DNA of 64,000 bases. Origin: Parasponia andersonii (lineage: Eukaryota > Streptophyta > Magnoliopsida > Rosales > Cannabaceae). A program made the translations under genes and the position numbers. The notes under the pieces were generated by a model that had not been told where the DNA came from, made no database searches, and worked only from the letters and a program-made list of their open reading frames with translations. Each line of letters opens with the position of its first letter. Within the stretch, counting starts at the first letter, position 1. Shown piece by piece: positions 37,301 through 47,811 of the stretch. The stretch is from positions 835,989-899,988 of the forward strand of contig JXTB01000093.1 of the NCBI GenBank assembly GCA_002914805.1. Direction: 5' to 3'.

Positions 37301-39169
37301 GGATTTAATTCATATTTGTTGTTAGAGATATAAAAACTGTCTTCTCTTTGCATGTCTTCAACTTCGTATCAAAGATAATGTTTTGTGCTAAAAAAGAAGA
37401 AATTTTGTTCTTAAGGACTGTAGTTGACTAGTGGAGATATGAATTAGGGAGGCTTGTGATGATTGAGAATATCTATTATCTATGGAAGCAGATTTTATTG
37501 TATGATTCTATAAAAGTAAAAAACATTTTCTGCATCTTAGATTTTGCATTTTCCAAAGGTTTCAACTTTCAGGACTTCGGTTTCTATCTTTGTGCTGTTT
37601 AAGTTCTGCTTTAATAGTTATGGCATCGCCATTTATTGGATACTATTTGACTTTGTGTTTACTGGCAGGTATTGAAGAGACTAGCATTTCTTTTGGACCA
37701 GGGGAAGGTATGTTGATGTCATTTTAGTACTTTAGGAGAACATAACGTTCTTTTTCTCATGGTCTCACCAATTTATTCGCTTTTAGTTATCTCCTTGCTA
37801 GTCTAAGTTGTAAAAGTATTGTTCACTTACGTTATAACCACATGATAAGCATATCATTGTATATTATACGAAGCTAAAGGGATGACTGCCTTATCCAAAA
37901 ACAATTCTGCTTTGAAAGTGTATTCTTCTTTTGGTTTTTTTGAAGCACAAGAGAGTAAGAAATAAGAAATATGAACTGCCTTGCACTCTATATATCTTGC
38001 CTTTTTTACTTACACTCGAACAAGATACATATGTATGTCAAAACACGACTCTCATGACATGATAATAGGATTTTCCTGATATCCTTTTTTTGTTTTGCTC
38101 GTTTTATGTTGTTGCTTGAATTCTTTTGTTCAAGTGATTTTGTTCTTGTGGATGTTCTTTTTCTTTAATCAATTGATCCAGGAGATTCATAGTTTATCTC
38201 GTTTGTGTGCCTTTTTGTACAGCTTGTGGCAGGCAAGCACTCAATCTTGAAAGGCGTCTGGATCATGATGGACATCCTCTTGCCATCACGACGGCTGAAG
38301 CTGTTGCAGCAAGTGGAGTTCCACCTTGGAATTGGCGAGAGACCCCCGGAAATGGTAAGTTGTAAACTAGAATTTTATGCTTCATGAGTTTCCTGCGCAT
38401 GAGAGTTCTACTGAAACTTTGTCTGGTGGAGGCAAAGTCCTTATCATAATCATTTTCCTTTTTCTTTTTCCATTTCACCTTTCTGGCAGGTGGGGATAGT
38501 CAGTCATATGGTGGGAGAGTTATATCAGTCAAATGGGGGGATTATACAAGGAGGATTGGAATCGACGGCACTGCAGAGGCTATCAAAGAAGCAATTAAAT
38601 CTGCATTTAGGTTGAGAACAAAACGTGCATTTTGGTTGGAGGATGAAGACCAGATCATCCGAAGTCTTGACAGGAACATGCCTTTGGGGAATTACACACT
38701 TCATGTTGATGAAGGTATGTTAATTGCATGTGGTTTTTCGGACTATACTGATCTTATTCTTATATGTTTGTTAAGCATTACAAGCAAGGTGGAAATAGCA
38801 GTTGTTATTGAGGCTCACTTACATGTTTCTCTCAATCGAGTATATCTCTCTGGCAATCCTTAAGTTTAATTTCCAGAACCATTATGACAACAAAATGTTG
38901 ATGCAGAGACTTTATTCCTTGTATTCTAAGATGCAAGCTATGGTTGAACTCCTAAAATTTCAGGGCTGGTCATCAAACTGTGCGTGTATGACGAGTCTGA
39001 TCACATTCCGGCAGTGCATACCGAGGAGAAGATTTTCTACAGTGAAGATGATTACCGTGATTTCCTTACTCGACGGGGCTGGGCATGTCTGAGGGAGTAC
39101 GATGGGTTCAGAAACATTGATAATATGGATGATCTTCGACCTAATGCTTTATATCGTGGTGGGACTTGA
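31327..39169 (+). CDS. GT-1: GT-1-type trihelix transcription factor, complete, 5 exons
   Basis: Exons 31327-31891, 37669-37707, 38223-38354, 38490-38714 and 38964-39169 give 388 aa. All introns are GT-AG and all break after the first codon base. GT-1 factors bind GT elements (GGTTAA-type) of light-regulated promoters in the nucleus. Residues about 72-165 are the trihelix domain, with the three conserved tryptophans at W76, W105 and W128 and the following helix [11 protein letters not shown] (151-161). Before it lie a His/Gln-rich stretch (37-53) and the conserved [20 protein letters not shown] segment. The C-terminal half (exons 2-5) has the conserved [40 protein letters not shown] and EEKIFY blocks. 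This half is thought to serve oligomerisation or activation. Intron 1 is 5.8 kb because it holds a copia element in antisense. A tandem partial copy follows at 39910. Confidence 0.92.
31916..32174 (+). repeat. Intronic minisatellite, period about 102-105 bp
   Basis: Three units starting at TTTAGCTT(A/C)T near 31916, 32018 and 32123. Each runs on into TTTGCTGAACTTAAAAGACTTGG-like sequence, GAAATGGGT and TTTTTATGAAGAAAACTCC. The third unit is split by the copia insertion and resumes at 37248. Similar units occur in intron 1 of the partial gene copy (about 40086 and 40189). Confidence 0.8.
32175..37247 (-). mobile_element. Ty1-copia element (Tork/Tnt1-like) in GT-1 intron 1, antisense
   Basis: LTRs 32175-32698 (524 bp) and 36730-37247 (518 bp), both TGTTAGG...CTCACTAACA on the plus strand. 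A perfect 5-bp TSD, TAGTG, lies at 32170-32174 and 37248-37252. On the minus strand the PBS TGGTATCAGAGTT (36715-36727) lies two bases inside the 5' LTR, and the PPT AAGTGGGAGAT lies at 32699-32709 next to the 3' LTR. The coding order is gag, protease, integrase, RT, RNase H. The element inserted inside the third minisatellite unit of intron 1. Confidence 0.96.
32919..36712 (-). pseudogene. Copia gag-pol inside GT-1 intron, interrupted
   Basis: Minus-strand order: gag (36712-36137, then on to the zinc knuckle [14 protein letters not shown] near 35950-35990) and protease-like VLDSRASFH near 35820, where the catalytic DSGAS glycine is changed to arginine. Next is the integrase HHCC ([24 protein letters not shown]) at 35330-35460. 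The integrase core ([33 protein letters not shown]) is at 34940-35270. RT has [17 protein letters not shown] and the catalytic [11 protein letters not shown] near 33718-33750. RNase H ([29 protein letters not shown]) is at 33080-33310. Stops at about 36625, 36136, 35177, 34982 and 34471, plus breaks near 34062 and 33446, disable it. Confidence 0.92.
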
Positions 39170-39909
39170 CTTTTGAGGGACGTCTTTTGCAATCCAACTG
39201 TTTATTACACAAAAAAGACGACGTTAATTATGTTTCCCAGCGCTATATGAAGTGCCATCATATACTGAATTGGAATCATATTTTCCACTCGTACATAAAT
39301 TGTGTTCCAACACGTCTGTATAATTTCATGTCTGTAAATATGTGTTATGAACAGTATCAGAAAAGTTCCATTTTCAACCTCATTATTTATTTTCGTCATG
39401 ATTTCATTTTTTTGCGTTTACTTCTTCGACCTCATGAGAGGTCAAAAGCAACGTTATAACTATCATCCTACTGTTTTCGCATGAGACTTCCCAGATAGTA
39501 GTAGCCATATTTAGACGTTTGTACGGCTCTGCCGTTTCAAATAAAGCTATTCCAGTCACTTCGAAGAAAGCTCAATGCTCTTCCGGTACCTTCTCTCGAG
39601 GGGGAATGTTAAGCCAAATGATCCTCCTTGACTCTCAACTTATTCAGGATCAACCGTTTAATTTGTTTTCTGTACAGTAAGCTTAGTAATAATAGAGTTG
39701 ATACTTTTATTCCCCCAGTTAATGGTTAGCTAATATTATAAACAAGATGGTCTTCGCTCTGGTCTTTGGTTTTTTATTTTGGCCTGCAGGTCTTCGCTCT
39801 GGCATATTTTTTTATTTTTAGCTTGAAGGCCATCGCTCTTGTCAGTCAACTGATGAAGCACCAATCATGTTCAAATTCATTACTTTCCATTACTCTCTGA
39901 TTGGCCAAG
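39170..39909 (+). other. GT-1 3' UTR and spacer before the partial copy
   Basis: No gene. The first about 300 bases are the GT-1 3' UTR, because related sequence recurs behind the second copy (from 42285) and the third fragment (from 42509). A short direct repeat GGTCTTCGCTCTGG occurs at about 39749 and 39790. Confidence 0.65.
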
Positions 39910-42284
39910 ATGTCTTATTATTGCAAAGAGATTGAGGAAATTTTGAGAGACAGAAGCAACAATGCTCAGTATTATAAAAGCCCATCGCCGCCTAGAGTTG
40001 ATTCATTTATGCAATTCTTTGATAAAGGTATTTCTTTTTTTTTTTGGCTGGAATTTGATAAAGGTATTTGTTATTTCTGCACTCTTTAGCTTCTGGGATT
40101 TGCTGAACTTGAAAGACTGGGAAATGGGTGCAAGTGCAAAATTCATTTTAATGAAGAAAACTCCTGATGTCTGCTTTTTCTGCTGTCTTTAGCTTCTTGG
40201 TTTTGTTGAACTTAAAAAACTCGGGAAAGGGTCTTCTTAGTGAAATTTTTTCTTTTGTTACTGAAGAAAACTCCTGAATTCTGGTCCTTTCTCTGTTTTT
40301 TTTTTTTTTTTTGGGGCTGAAATTATGAATTATGGTCTTGGATATGAGAGTTACTTCATATATGTGGTTAGAAGGATAAAAAGGCTGTCGGTCTTTTCTT
40401 AGCAGTAATTAAATTGGATGGTATAAAAACGGAACAACATTTTCTGCATCTTGGATTTTGCAGTTTCCAAAGGTTTCAAGACTTCTTTTTCTATCTTTGT
40501 AATATTATAATAACTTTTGCTATAATTGTCAAGGCATTGCCATCTATTGGATTATTAGAAATCTAGAAAGAAACTGTTTTTGGTGAAAGAATAATCTTAT
40601 CTGGTTGATTGGAAACTGTTTTAACACATTGATTATATACAGTTCAAGGATTTTTAACTCAGTAATGAGCCTCTAGAATATAGACACGTGGACAACTGAA
40701 TTAGAAAGAGACTAACTGACTTAACAGATTACTAACTACCCGTAGCATGGATACTATTTGACTTTGTGCTTACTAGCAGGTGTTGAAGAGACTAGCATTT
40801 TTTTCGGACCAGTGGAAGGTATGTTGATGTTATTTTAGTTCTCTAGTCAAACATAATGTTCTTTCCCTTGCGGTCTCAGTCTCACCTATTTATTGGCTTA
40901 TATTTTCTCCTAGCTAGGCTAAGTTGAAAAAGGAATGTTCACTTGGGTTTTACCACTGGACAAACACGTCATTATATACGAAATTGGTGACCGACTTGTC
41001 CAAAAACAATGCTGCTTTAAAGATGTATTTTTCTTTTGGTTTTTATATTGGAAATGCTGAGTTTCAATGTACAAGCGAGTAAGGTAAGACAGTTTGAAAT
41101 GCGTTGCACTTACACTTACGCATATGTATGTCGAAAAACAGCCTCTGATGACATGACCTTAGGATTTTCATGACTGCTTTGTGATTGTTTAATAGATAAG
41201 CTTTATTGTGCTTCCTGGTTTCATGTTGTTGATTGAATTCTTTTATTCAAGGGATCTTGTTCTGTGATGATTCTTCTCCTTCTTCTTTAATCAATTATCC
41301 AGGATATTCATAGTTTCTCTTGTTTGCGTTTTTTTACAGATTGTTGCAGGCAAAAACTCAATCTTAAAAGATGTCTGGATCATGATGGACATCCTGCAAT
41401 CACGATGGCTCAAGCTGTTGCAGAAAGTGGAGTTCCACCTTGGAATTGGCGAAAGAACCCCAGAAATGGTAACTTGTAAACTAGAAATTTATGCTTCACG
41501 TGTTTCCTACACATGATAGTTCTACTAATCTACTCCAACTTTTTCTGGTGGAGGCAAAGGCCTTATTGTAATCCGTTTTCCTTTTTCCCATATCCCCTTT
41601 CTGACAGATGGGGATTGCCAGTCATATGGTGGGCGGTTTATATCAGTCAAATGGGGGGATAATACAAGGATGATTGAAATCAATGGCACTGCAGAGGCCA
41701 CCAAAGAAACAATCAAATCTGCATTTAGGTTCAGAACAAAACGTGCATTTTGGTTAGAGGACAAAAACCAGATCATCCGAAGTCTTGACAAGGGCATGCC
41801 TTTGGGGAATTACACACTTCATGTTGATGAAGGTATGTTAATGCATGTAGTTCTCTGGACTATAGTAATCCTATTTCTATATGTTTGTTAAGCATTAGAA
41901 ACTGGATGGAGATAGCAGTTGTTATTGAGGCTCAGTTACATGTTTCTTTTAATCAACCATATCTCTCTGGCAATCCTCAAGTTAATTTTCCAGAACCATT
42001 ATGACCATGGAATGTCAGTGCAAAGACTTTATTCCTTGTGTTGTAACTAATTCAAGCTAGGCTAAATTCCTAAAATTTCAGGATTGGTCATCAAAGTGTG
42101 CCTGTATGATGAGTCTGATCACATTCCAGTGCATACTGAGGAGAAGATTTTCTACACTGAAGATAATTACCGTGATTTTCTGACTCGCCGGGGGTGGACA
42201 TATCTGAGGGAGTTGGATGGGTTAAGAAACATTTTTAACGTGGATGATCTTCGACCTGGTGCTATTTATCATGGTGTGACTTGA
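39910..42284 (+). CDS. Tandem partial GT-1 paralogue lacking the DNA-binding exons' N-terminal part
   Basis: Predicted exons 39910-40027, 40780-40818, 41340-41468, 41608-41832 and 42082-42284 join into one open frame of 237 codons with GT-AG introns in the same phase as GT-1. Homology starts at the codon for residue 151 of GT-1 (MSYY), so the three tryptophan helices are gone. Only the last helix and the whole C-terminal half remain. Indels relative to GT-1 are single codons (an extra Cys after SYY, an extra Tyr in AQYYKSP, one codon lost in HPAIT and one in HIPVHT), and no stop is present. If made, the protein could not bind DNA by itself but might pair with GT-1. Alternatively it is a young pseudogene with no promoter of its own. 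Intron 1 has the minisatellite units but not the copia insertion. Confidence 0.6.
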
Positions 42285-42655
42285 GTGGAGGTCCTTTTCT
42301 ATCCAACTTGCTTTTATTACACAAGAAAGGCGTTTAGTATGTTTCTCAACGTTATGAACTGAATTGGAATTATCCTTTTCACTCGTACACTGGAGATGAT
42401 TTTCTGTGTCGCCGTGGCTGGACATGTCTGAGGGAGTTTGATGGGTTGAGGAACATTTTTAATACGGATGATCCTTGAACTGGTTCCAATAATTGTGGTG
42501 GGACTTGAGAGACGTCTATTGCTATCGAACTTGTTTTTATTACCCATGAAAGACGTCGTTAATTTTGTTCCAACTAGTCTGGATATTTCATGCGTACGAA
42601 CAACAGTATTAGAGAATTTCAATTGTCGACCTGTTGTTTCTCCATGAGGTTTCAC
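42285..42655 (+). pseudogene. Third, fragmentary copy of the GT-1 last exon and 3' UTR
   Basis: Around 42392-42508 the plus strand reads GDDFLCRRGWTCLREFDG and then LRNIFNTDDP, a degraded version of the end of GT-1. It has a stop in the DDLRP position and the terminal GGT-stop preserved. The sequence after it resembles the GT-1 3' UTR again (GAAAGACGTCGTTAAT near 42548). The stretch before it (42285-42391) is the 3' UTR of the second copy. Confidence 0.75.
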
Positions 42656-43009
42656 AATTTCCATAGCTAAAAGTTTACAAGTTTATCATCGTTATATATA
42701 AAACTTCTGTTTGTTTAACTTTGCTCTCATCTCAGGTGGAGAGTTATCTATATAAGCTTCAAAGACATAAAGGAACAAAAGGTAAGCAATGCAGAAACAA
42801 GAAGATTTATATTTTCTTCATTTCCACGCAGAAAAGCACTAGGATGGATACATTTCAAGACACAGTTTACATTTCCACACCCTCAGTCCTTACTCCTCTG
42901 ATACAAAATGTGAATAAAAAATTCACGACGTTTCACACTCCCCAACTCAAGAAAGGAATCTAGATGAACCCAAACGGGGGAAAAAAGAGGGGATTATTAT
43001 ACTTATATT

Positions 43010-44435
43010 CTACTGCTCGTCCCATTCGTCATTCTTGTATGATACTAAAGTGTCTACTTTGTGAATCTGCACAAAAACCAACCAAAACCAAATTTAATCA
43101 CAAACTAATTCATGATTTATATATTTTTTTTCTGAATCAAATCAAATCAGAATTGATATCCCATAAGACTTGCCTTTGTATCAAAAGAATGCAATTTCAC
43201 CATTTGAGGATTAGCAATCAATTTGGGATCACTTTCAATCCAAGTGAATGGCACTGCAACATCTTTATCAGTGTATGCTAGCACATCAAATACACCTAAA
43301 AACAAAAAAAAAAAAAAATTAAAGTATCATAAGAATCTGCAAAACACAGGGAATGCAATTTCACCATTGATGAGTGAATGAAGTGTTTCTATCGTACAAG
43401 GCTCATCGAGGCAGGGCAAGTAAGTAATGCTCGAAGCAATCTGTCGCATGATCGCTTGAATCTCCCTCATAATTTCTTTGTCACTTTTCTCCCTTGACAC
43501 TCTGAAGTCCAATCAAACACAGTACTCAAATTTCACAAACTAAAGAAGAAACCATCTAAATATATGCATATGCCAAATGGGAAACAATAAAACACATTAA
43601 AACATGCTTTGTCCTACTAAAATTACCCCTTCTCGACGACCTCACTATCGGTCTCAATGCTGAAGTTCCACCTCTCCAGAACTTCATTCGTAGACTTGCT
43701 CATTATCACAAGAACAACTCTCTGTAACTTTCCAGCTTCCAGCCATTCTATGCAGAAATGGAAACCAGAAAATTTCAGTTACCAAAAAACATGACGATAT
43801 TCACACACTCATCTGTTTGGTAAGAGGAAAAATGTTCTAGAATAGACAGAAATCTATCCAAACAACTCGGGTTTTCGATTGTTGATCTTCGCAAATTCCC
43901 AAGAAATGATTCAAAACTCTCAATTTCCAACAAGTTCTCGGCAAACAAAAAGTGCTATAGAGATAGAACTAACCTGAAAGCTGTGCATTTAGGTTTGCAA
44001 TGAAGGATTTGAGACCCTCATCTTGAGTAAGCAACATTGGGAGCCCATATTTCTTCACTTTCACAAAACTTTCCTCAGGATAAACTCCGCGATTATATAG
44101 AATGCTATATAATCTTCCATTCAATATTAGTTTCAAATCCCATATTCAAAATTTCCACACAAGCACACACAAAATAAATCAAGAAAATAGACCTAGATTG
44201 TATTACCTGTTCGCAGCATATCCTGAAAAAAAAAAAAAAAATGATTCAAAGAAAATTTAAGTCGAAGAGTCAGCCACTGTCCATTAAAAGAACCCCCCAC
44301 AAAAAAAAAAAAAGAAAAAAAAAACCCTCTAAAGAAAAGGCATGTAAGAGAGAAGAACCTACCAAAGAACTCGCTAACGATGGCCGCAGAGCCTCGAAGG
44401 GTAATTATGTCTTTAGTTGTAGTTTTAGAAGCCAT
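43010..44435 (-). CDS. MAD2: Mitotic spindle checkpoint protein MAD2, complete, 7 exons
   Basis: Minus-strand exons 44363-44435, 44207-44222, 43974-44104, 43627-43747, 43398-43501, 43174-43295 and 43010-43066 give 207 aa, the usual plant MAD2 length. MAD2 is a HORMA-domain protein. At unattached kinetochores it binds MAD1 and then sequesters CDC20 to block the anaphase-promoting complex. Recognisable blocks are TLRGSAAIVSEFFGYAANS, YNRGVYPEESF, KKYGLPMLLTQDEG, EWLEAGKLQRVVLVIMSKST, REKSDKEIMREIQAIMRQ, FTWIESDPKLIANPQMVKLH and the C-terminal seat-belt end VSYKNDEWDEQ. Exon 2 is only 16 nt. The last intron starts with GC (AAG/GCAAGT); the other five start with GT. All phases agree. The gene converges with the GT-1 copies. 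The start codon is the only ATG in frame and has the family N-terminus MASKTTTKDI. Confidence 0.95.
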
Positions 44436-46641
44436 TTTCTCGGCAAAAATCTCTTTCCAAGGGAAAAGAAAAATGGGGTTTGTTCGGGAAACGAAAAGAA
44501 AACTGGGCTGGGTTCGTTTTCGAGTGTGATTGAGAAAAAAAATTGAAAGAATCAGGAGAGGTGAGCGATGAAAGATGGGTGAGGCTCAAGAAATAAAAGA
44601 TCAGAATTTGAGGAAAAAGGAATGAAATGGGAGCGTAACGGCTAGTTCTTGTCGTGGCCAACGGTAACATTTTTAAAACTGCTTTTAGCCTTTTAGGATG
44701 GGAAAAGTCGGTCCCACTTCTTTTTGCCCTTCCCCCGTACTAGTGACTGGGTGCACGGGTGGCTTTTGCACCGGTCCTGATTTGCTTATGTGTATACCTT
44801 TTTTTTTTCTTTTCTTTTTTTTTTTTTTTGGCGATAGAGAGAAAAGAGCTGTCGGTGATACTGGTGTCTTTACTAGATTGAGCTTTATAGGCCAGTCTAT
44901 ATTTAAAAAAAAAAAAAAATTACAATATCGGTTCGGTTCAGGCTTATACAATACGTGAGTTTGGGTCGGTTCGATATATATAGTAAAAATTGAGTTGAGC
45001 TTTAATTATAGGTCTACATGTCTCATATTTTTATCAGTCATATTAGGTTTATATTTAGTTATTTTATATATAATTTTAAATATATTTTTTAATTAAAACT
45101 TTAAAAAATCTTAGTTAAATATTTTCATTTATATGTTTTTAATTTTATTTATTTACTAATTTTTATTTATTTTCAATTTATTTAAATTTAAAAAAAAATG
45201 AGTTTTAGGTCTATATTCGATATTTTAAAGTATAAAATAACAACGAAATTAGACTCATATTGTGGCTCATATTCGGTCCACATAAGCACAACCAACTTAG
45301 GCATGACCTACTTAGGCTCGCATAAAATATAAGTTTGACCTATAGATTATGTCGGATTCCTTAATAAGAATATAGACTGAGACAGCTCGGCTTATATTTT
45401 AGGCAGACCTAATCTAAGCATAGTACAAAGTTTATATAGGTTTATCAAATATGGATCAAGTCGGTCCGTCCTAACCCACTTTACATCTCTACTATTGGGA
45501 TTAACTGATAAGGATTATATAGGTTTTCCTTATTAGGAATAGCCGAAAAAGATTTGCATGGGTGTGATTCCAGCCACTCTACATTGAGTAAGCATTCACA
45601 GGGATTAGCTGATAAGGATCGCATAAAACCCTGAGGAGCTACCCTAAGACTCGAACTCTCCTCAACCTACCACAAACCAAGACTTACCACCAGACCACCT
45701 CACTTGATAGTTTATTTGGTCTATCTACAAAGCATCTCCTATTATCTTGTCGTGTGCATATACTAGCCACGTTTGTTTGCTAACATCAACCTCTATATCA
45801 GCCTTTTGAGACTCCATTTTTATTTTATTGACTCATGTTTTATTCACTTTTTCAGATAAATCAATCAAGTGACAAATTATCTATTTAATGTATTTGAAAA
45901 AAATGTAAACGAAATGTATCAATGAATAAATAGAGTATTTGACAAAAAAAAGTTGATAAAGGAGTTGTTGTTAGCATTTATCATTTCAAAATAGTTCAAT
46001 TCCATTATTTGGTTGGAAAGTTCATATGAGAAAAATTTTTCCAATCAAAAAACTATTCACCCAATTTGATTCTACCCAAAATTGGATGGAAAATCATTCT
46101 AGTGTAGCTTTTCTTTACCCAAATTATCCTTATATTTAACCTTGATTTCATCTAAGAAAAAAAAAAAAAACACTCTGTGACTTTGTCCTTCTCAGCCATC
46201 AATGACTTCTATTGGCTATACTCGTCTATCGACCCTCTTTTACCTATGCTTGTCTGTCGATGCTCCTCCACTGAGATTCCTCCTCATTCGTAGTCACTGA
46301 TGGTCCTCATCGATGGTTTTCCTTACCAAAATCGTTGCAATAACATCTCTAATGTTTGGTTTTTATGTCACAATTAAAATAGGCTTGATTTGTCGTTAAT
46401 ATTGGGATTTTTATTCCCTGTAATCCTAGTTTTCTATTATTAGTTTTCTTTCTTTCTTATTTTTTATTTGAATTTTTAGATTGCTCAGCTCTCTTCTTTA
46501 ATTTGTTTGTTGAGTGTCCTTAGAAATATATACACATCCTTTTTGCATTAAATATACAGTTTTCTAACTTGATATACATTTCCTTACATATATATTTTGT
46601 ATGTCTAAGAAAATAAATTAATGAGAGAACTGATGTTAATG
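44436..46641. other. Intergenic region upstream of MAD2, repeats only
   Basis: The first 200 bases would hold the MAD2 promoter; no clear TATA box. T/A homopolymers near 44800-44830 and 44906-44920. The block 45240-45480 has AGGCT/GTCGG-rich text resembling dispersed plant repeats. A SINE candidate lies at 45495-45720. The rest is AT-rich with no gene. Confidence 0.6.
45495..45720 (-). mobile_element. Possible tRNA-derived SINE
   Basis: On the minus strand, TGGTCTGGTGGTAAGTCTT is followed about 25 bases later by GAGTTCGAGTCTTAGG. These resemble RNA polymerase III A and B boxes in the right order and distance for a SINE. Internal text (GATTAGCTGATAAGGAT repeated near 45605 and 45508) follows. 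No clear poly-A tail or TSD was placed. Confidence 0.45.
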
Positions 46642-46646
46642 ATAAT

Positions 46647-47473
46647 TGTTGGAGCGGTTTCTCACCAGCCGTTCACGTGTCTCTGAACCGCTGATACTAT
46701 ATCCTCCGACTGTCTATGTGTCCTCGCTATCCCAAAGTGGTCTAAACTCCAGGTAAGGTCGGATAGGCGGGGGTGGCCACCTGCAAAGACTCTCCGATGC
46801 TTAAGTCAGTGGTCTTTCTTTAATGCAGGGTAGCAAGGATTTAGTTCTATATGAGTATATATTTGTTTCTAGCTCGTAAGCTTTTTTATATACTTCTTTT
46901 TGTAAGTGTCCATGCCCCTCTCGGAAACGCATGGCTTATATATGTATAGTCCTGAAATTGTGAACCACCCAGTTTACAATCTCAGGACTGAGTACCTTTT
47001 TCCCCTAGACTTTTTCCAGAGGTCACGGGCCGAGATTACCGCGATCTCCCCTGTTACTGTAGCCTAGTTTTCGTCGTCTCCTATGGCTCGAGTCTGTCAG
47101 GGGCGAGATTTTGACAAATCGCCGTTCTGTCAGGACGGCTTGCCCCTTCCGCACACCTACTCTGGATCGCATTAAATGCTCTGTCTGGGTCTGGAGCTAT
47201 GAGTTGCTTTCCATTGTATTCTGGTGGAAGACCCTTGGGGCTTCCGACCCCCCAGTTGTTGAGGTAAGAATCAGACTGGGCCGAGTCCATCCAAGGTATG
47301 GTGATGGGCTCGGTCCTAACCTCAGACAGCCCAATGGCCGATGTGGTATCATGTGCGACTCGCGTGGCCTTTAGCTAGTCATTCTTGACACATGTCAGAT
47401 GGTGGGCCTTACTCGTGATCTGTTCTGCCCCTTAATTGCCCACGTGTTATATGATTTGGGAACAAGTCCCACA
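46647..47473 (-). repeat. 3' LTR of the Tat-like element
   Basis: 827 bp, matched by 58553-59532 apart from a 154-bp duplication in the latter. The ORFs at 47081-47374 are shadows inside the LTR. Confidence 0.93.
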
Positions 47474-47682
47474 ACTGCCCCCATTTCCTTACTTGATGGA
47501 TTCGTATCTGTTAAGTGGGGAAAGCGTTTATCCGTTCTTCCAATGTGGAGAATGCACGTGATTCCCTCTTACCGACGTGGAGGCACGCCATCCTATATTA
47601 CGAAATTTTTAAATTTTGAAGTTCCGACTGTTCGGTCTCCTTTGCTCTCCCTTTTTCCAGAAAATCCCTTCGGCTCCCCCTC

Positions 47683-47689
47683 TATAAAA
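47683..47689 (+). promoter_or_regulatory. TATA box of the antisense gene
   Basis: CTCTATAAAAGCTG is a near-ideal plant TATA box. It lies 129 bases before an ATG in good context (AACAATGGCT) and just outside the 3' LTR. It points away from the LTR, in the direction of the extra gene. Confidence 0.65.
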
Positions 47690-47811
47690 GCTGCAATTAC
47701 GCTCATTTGCCACTTTACTAAAATCTTCAATCATTCTAGCCTCATAAAATCCTAGGGTTTCCGATTTCCTCCCTTCTAGAGACTTTTACACTTTCAAACG
47801 TATCCAGAACA

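Noticed and set aside
42964-43281. Plus-strand ORF of 105 codons
   Set aside because: It lies antisense over MAD2 exons 6 and 7, which are clearly coding on the minus strand.
43327-43512. Short product ending in INGEIAFPVFCRFL as the real MAD2 end
   Set aside because: It reads through a GT donor at 43397; splicing there restores the conserved MAD2 sequence in phase.
44698-44958. ORFs of 86-88 codons around poly-T near MAD2
   Set aside because: Low complexity caused by homopolymers; no domain.
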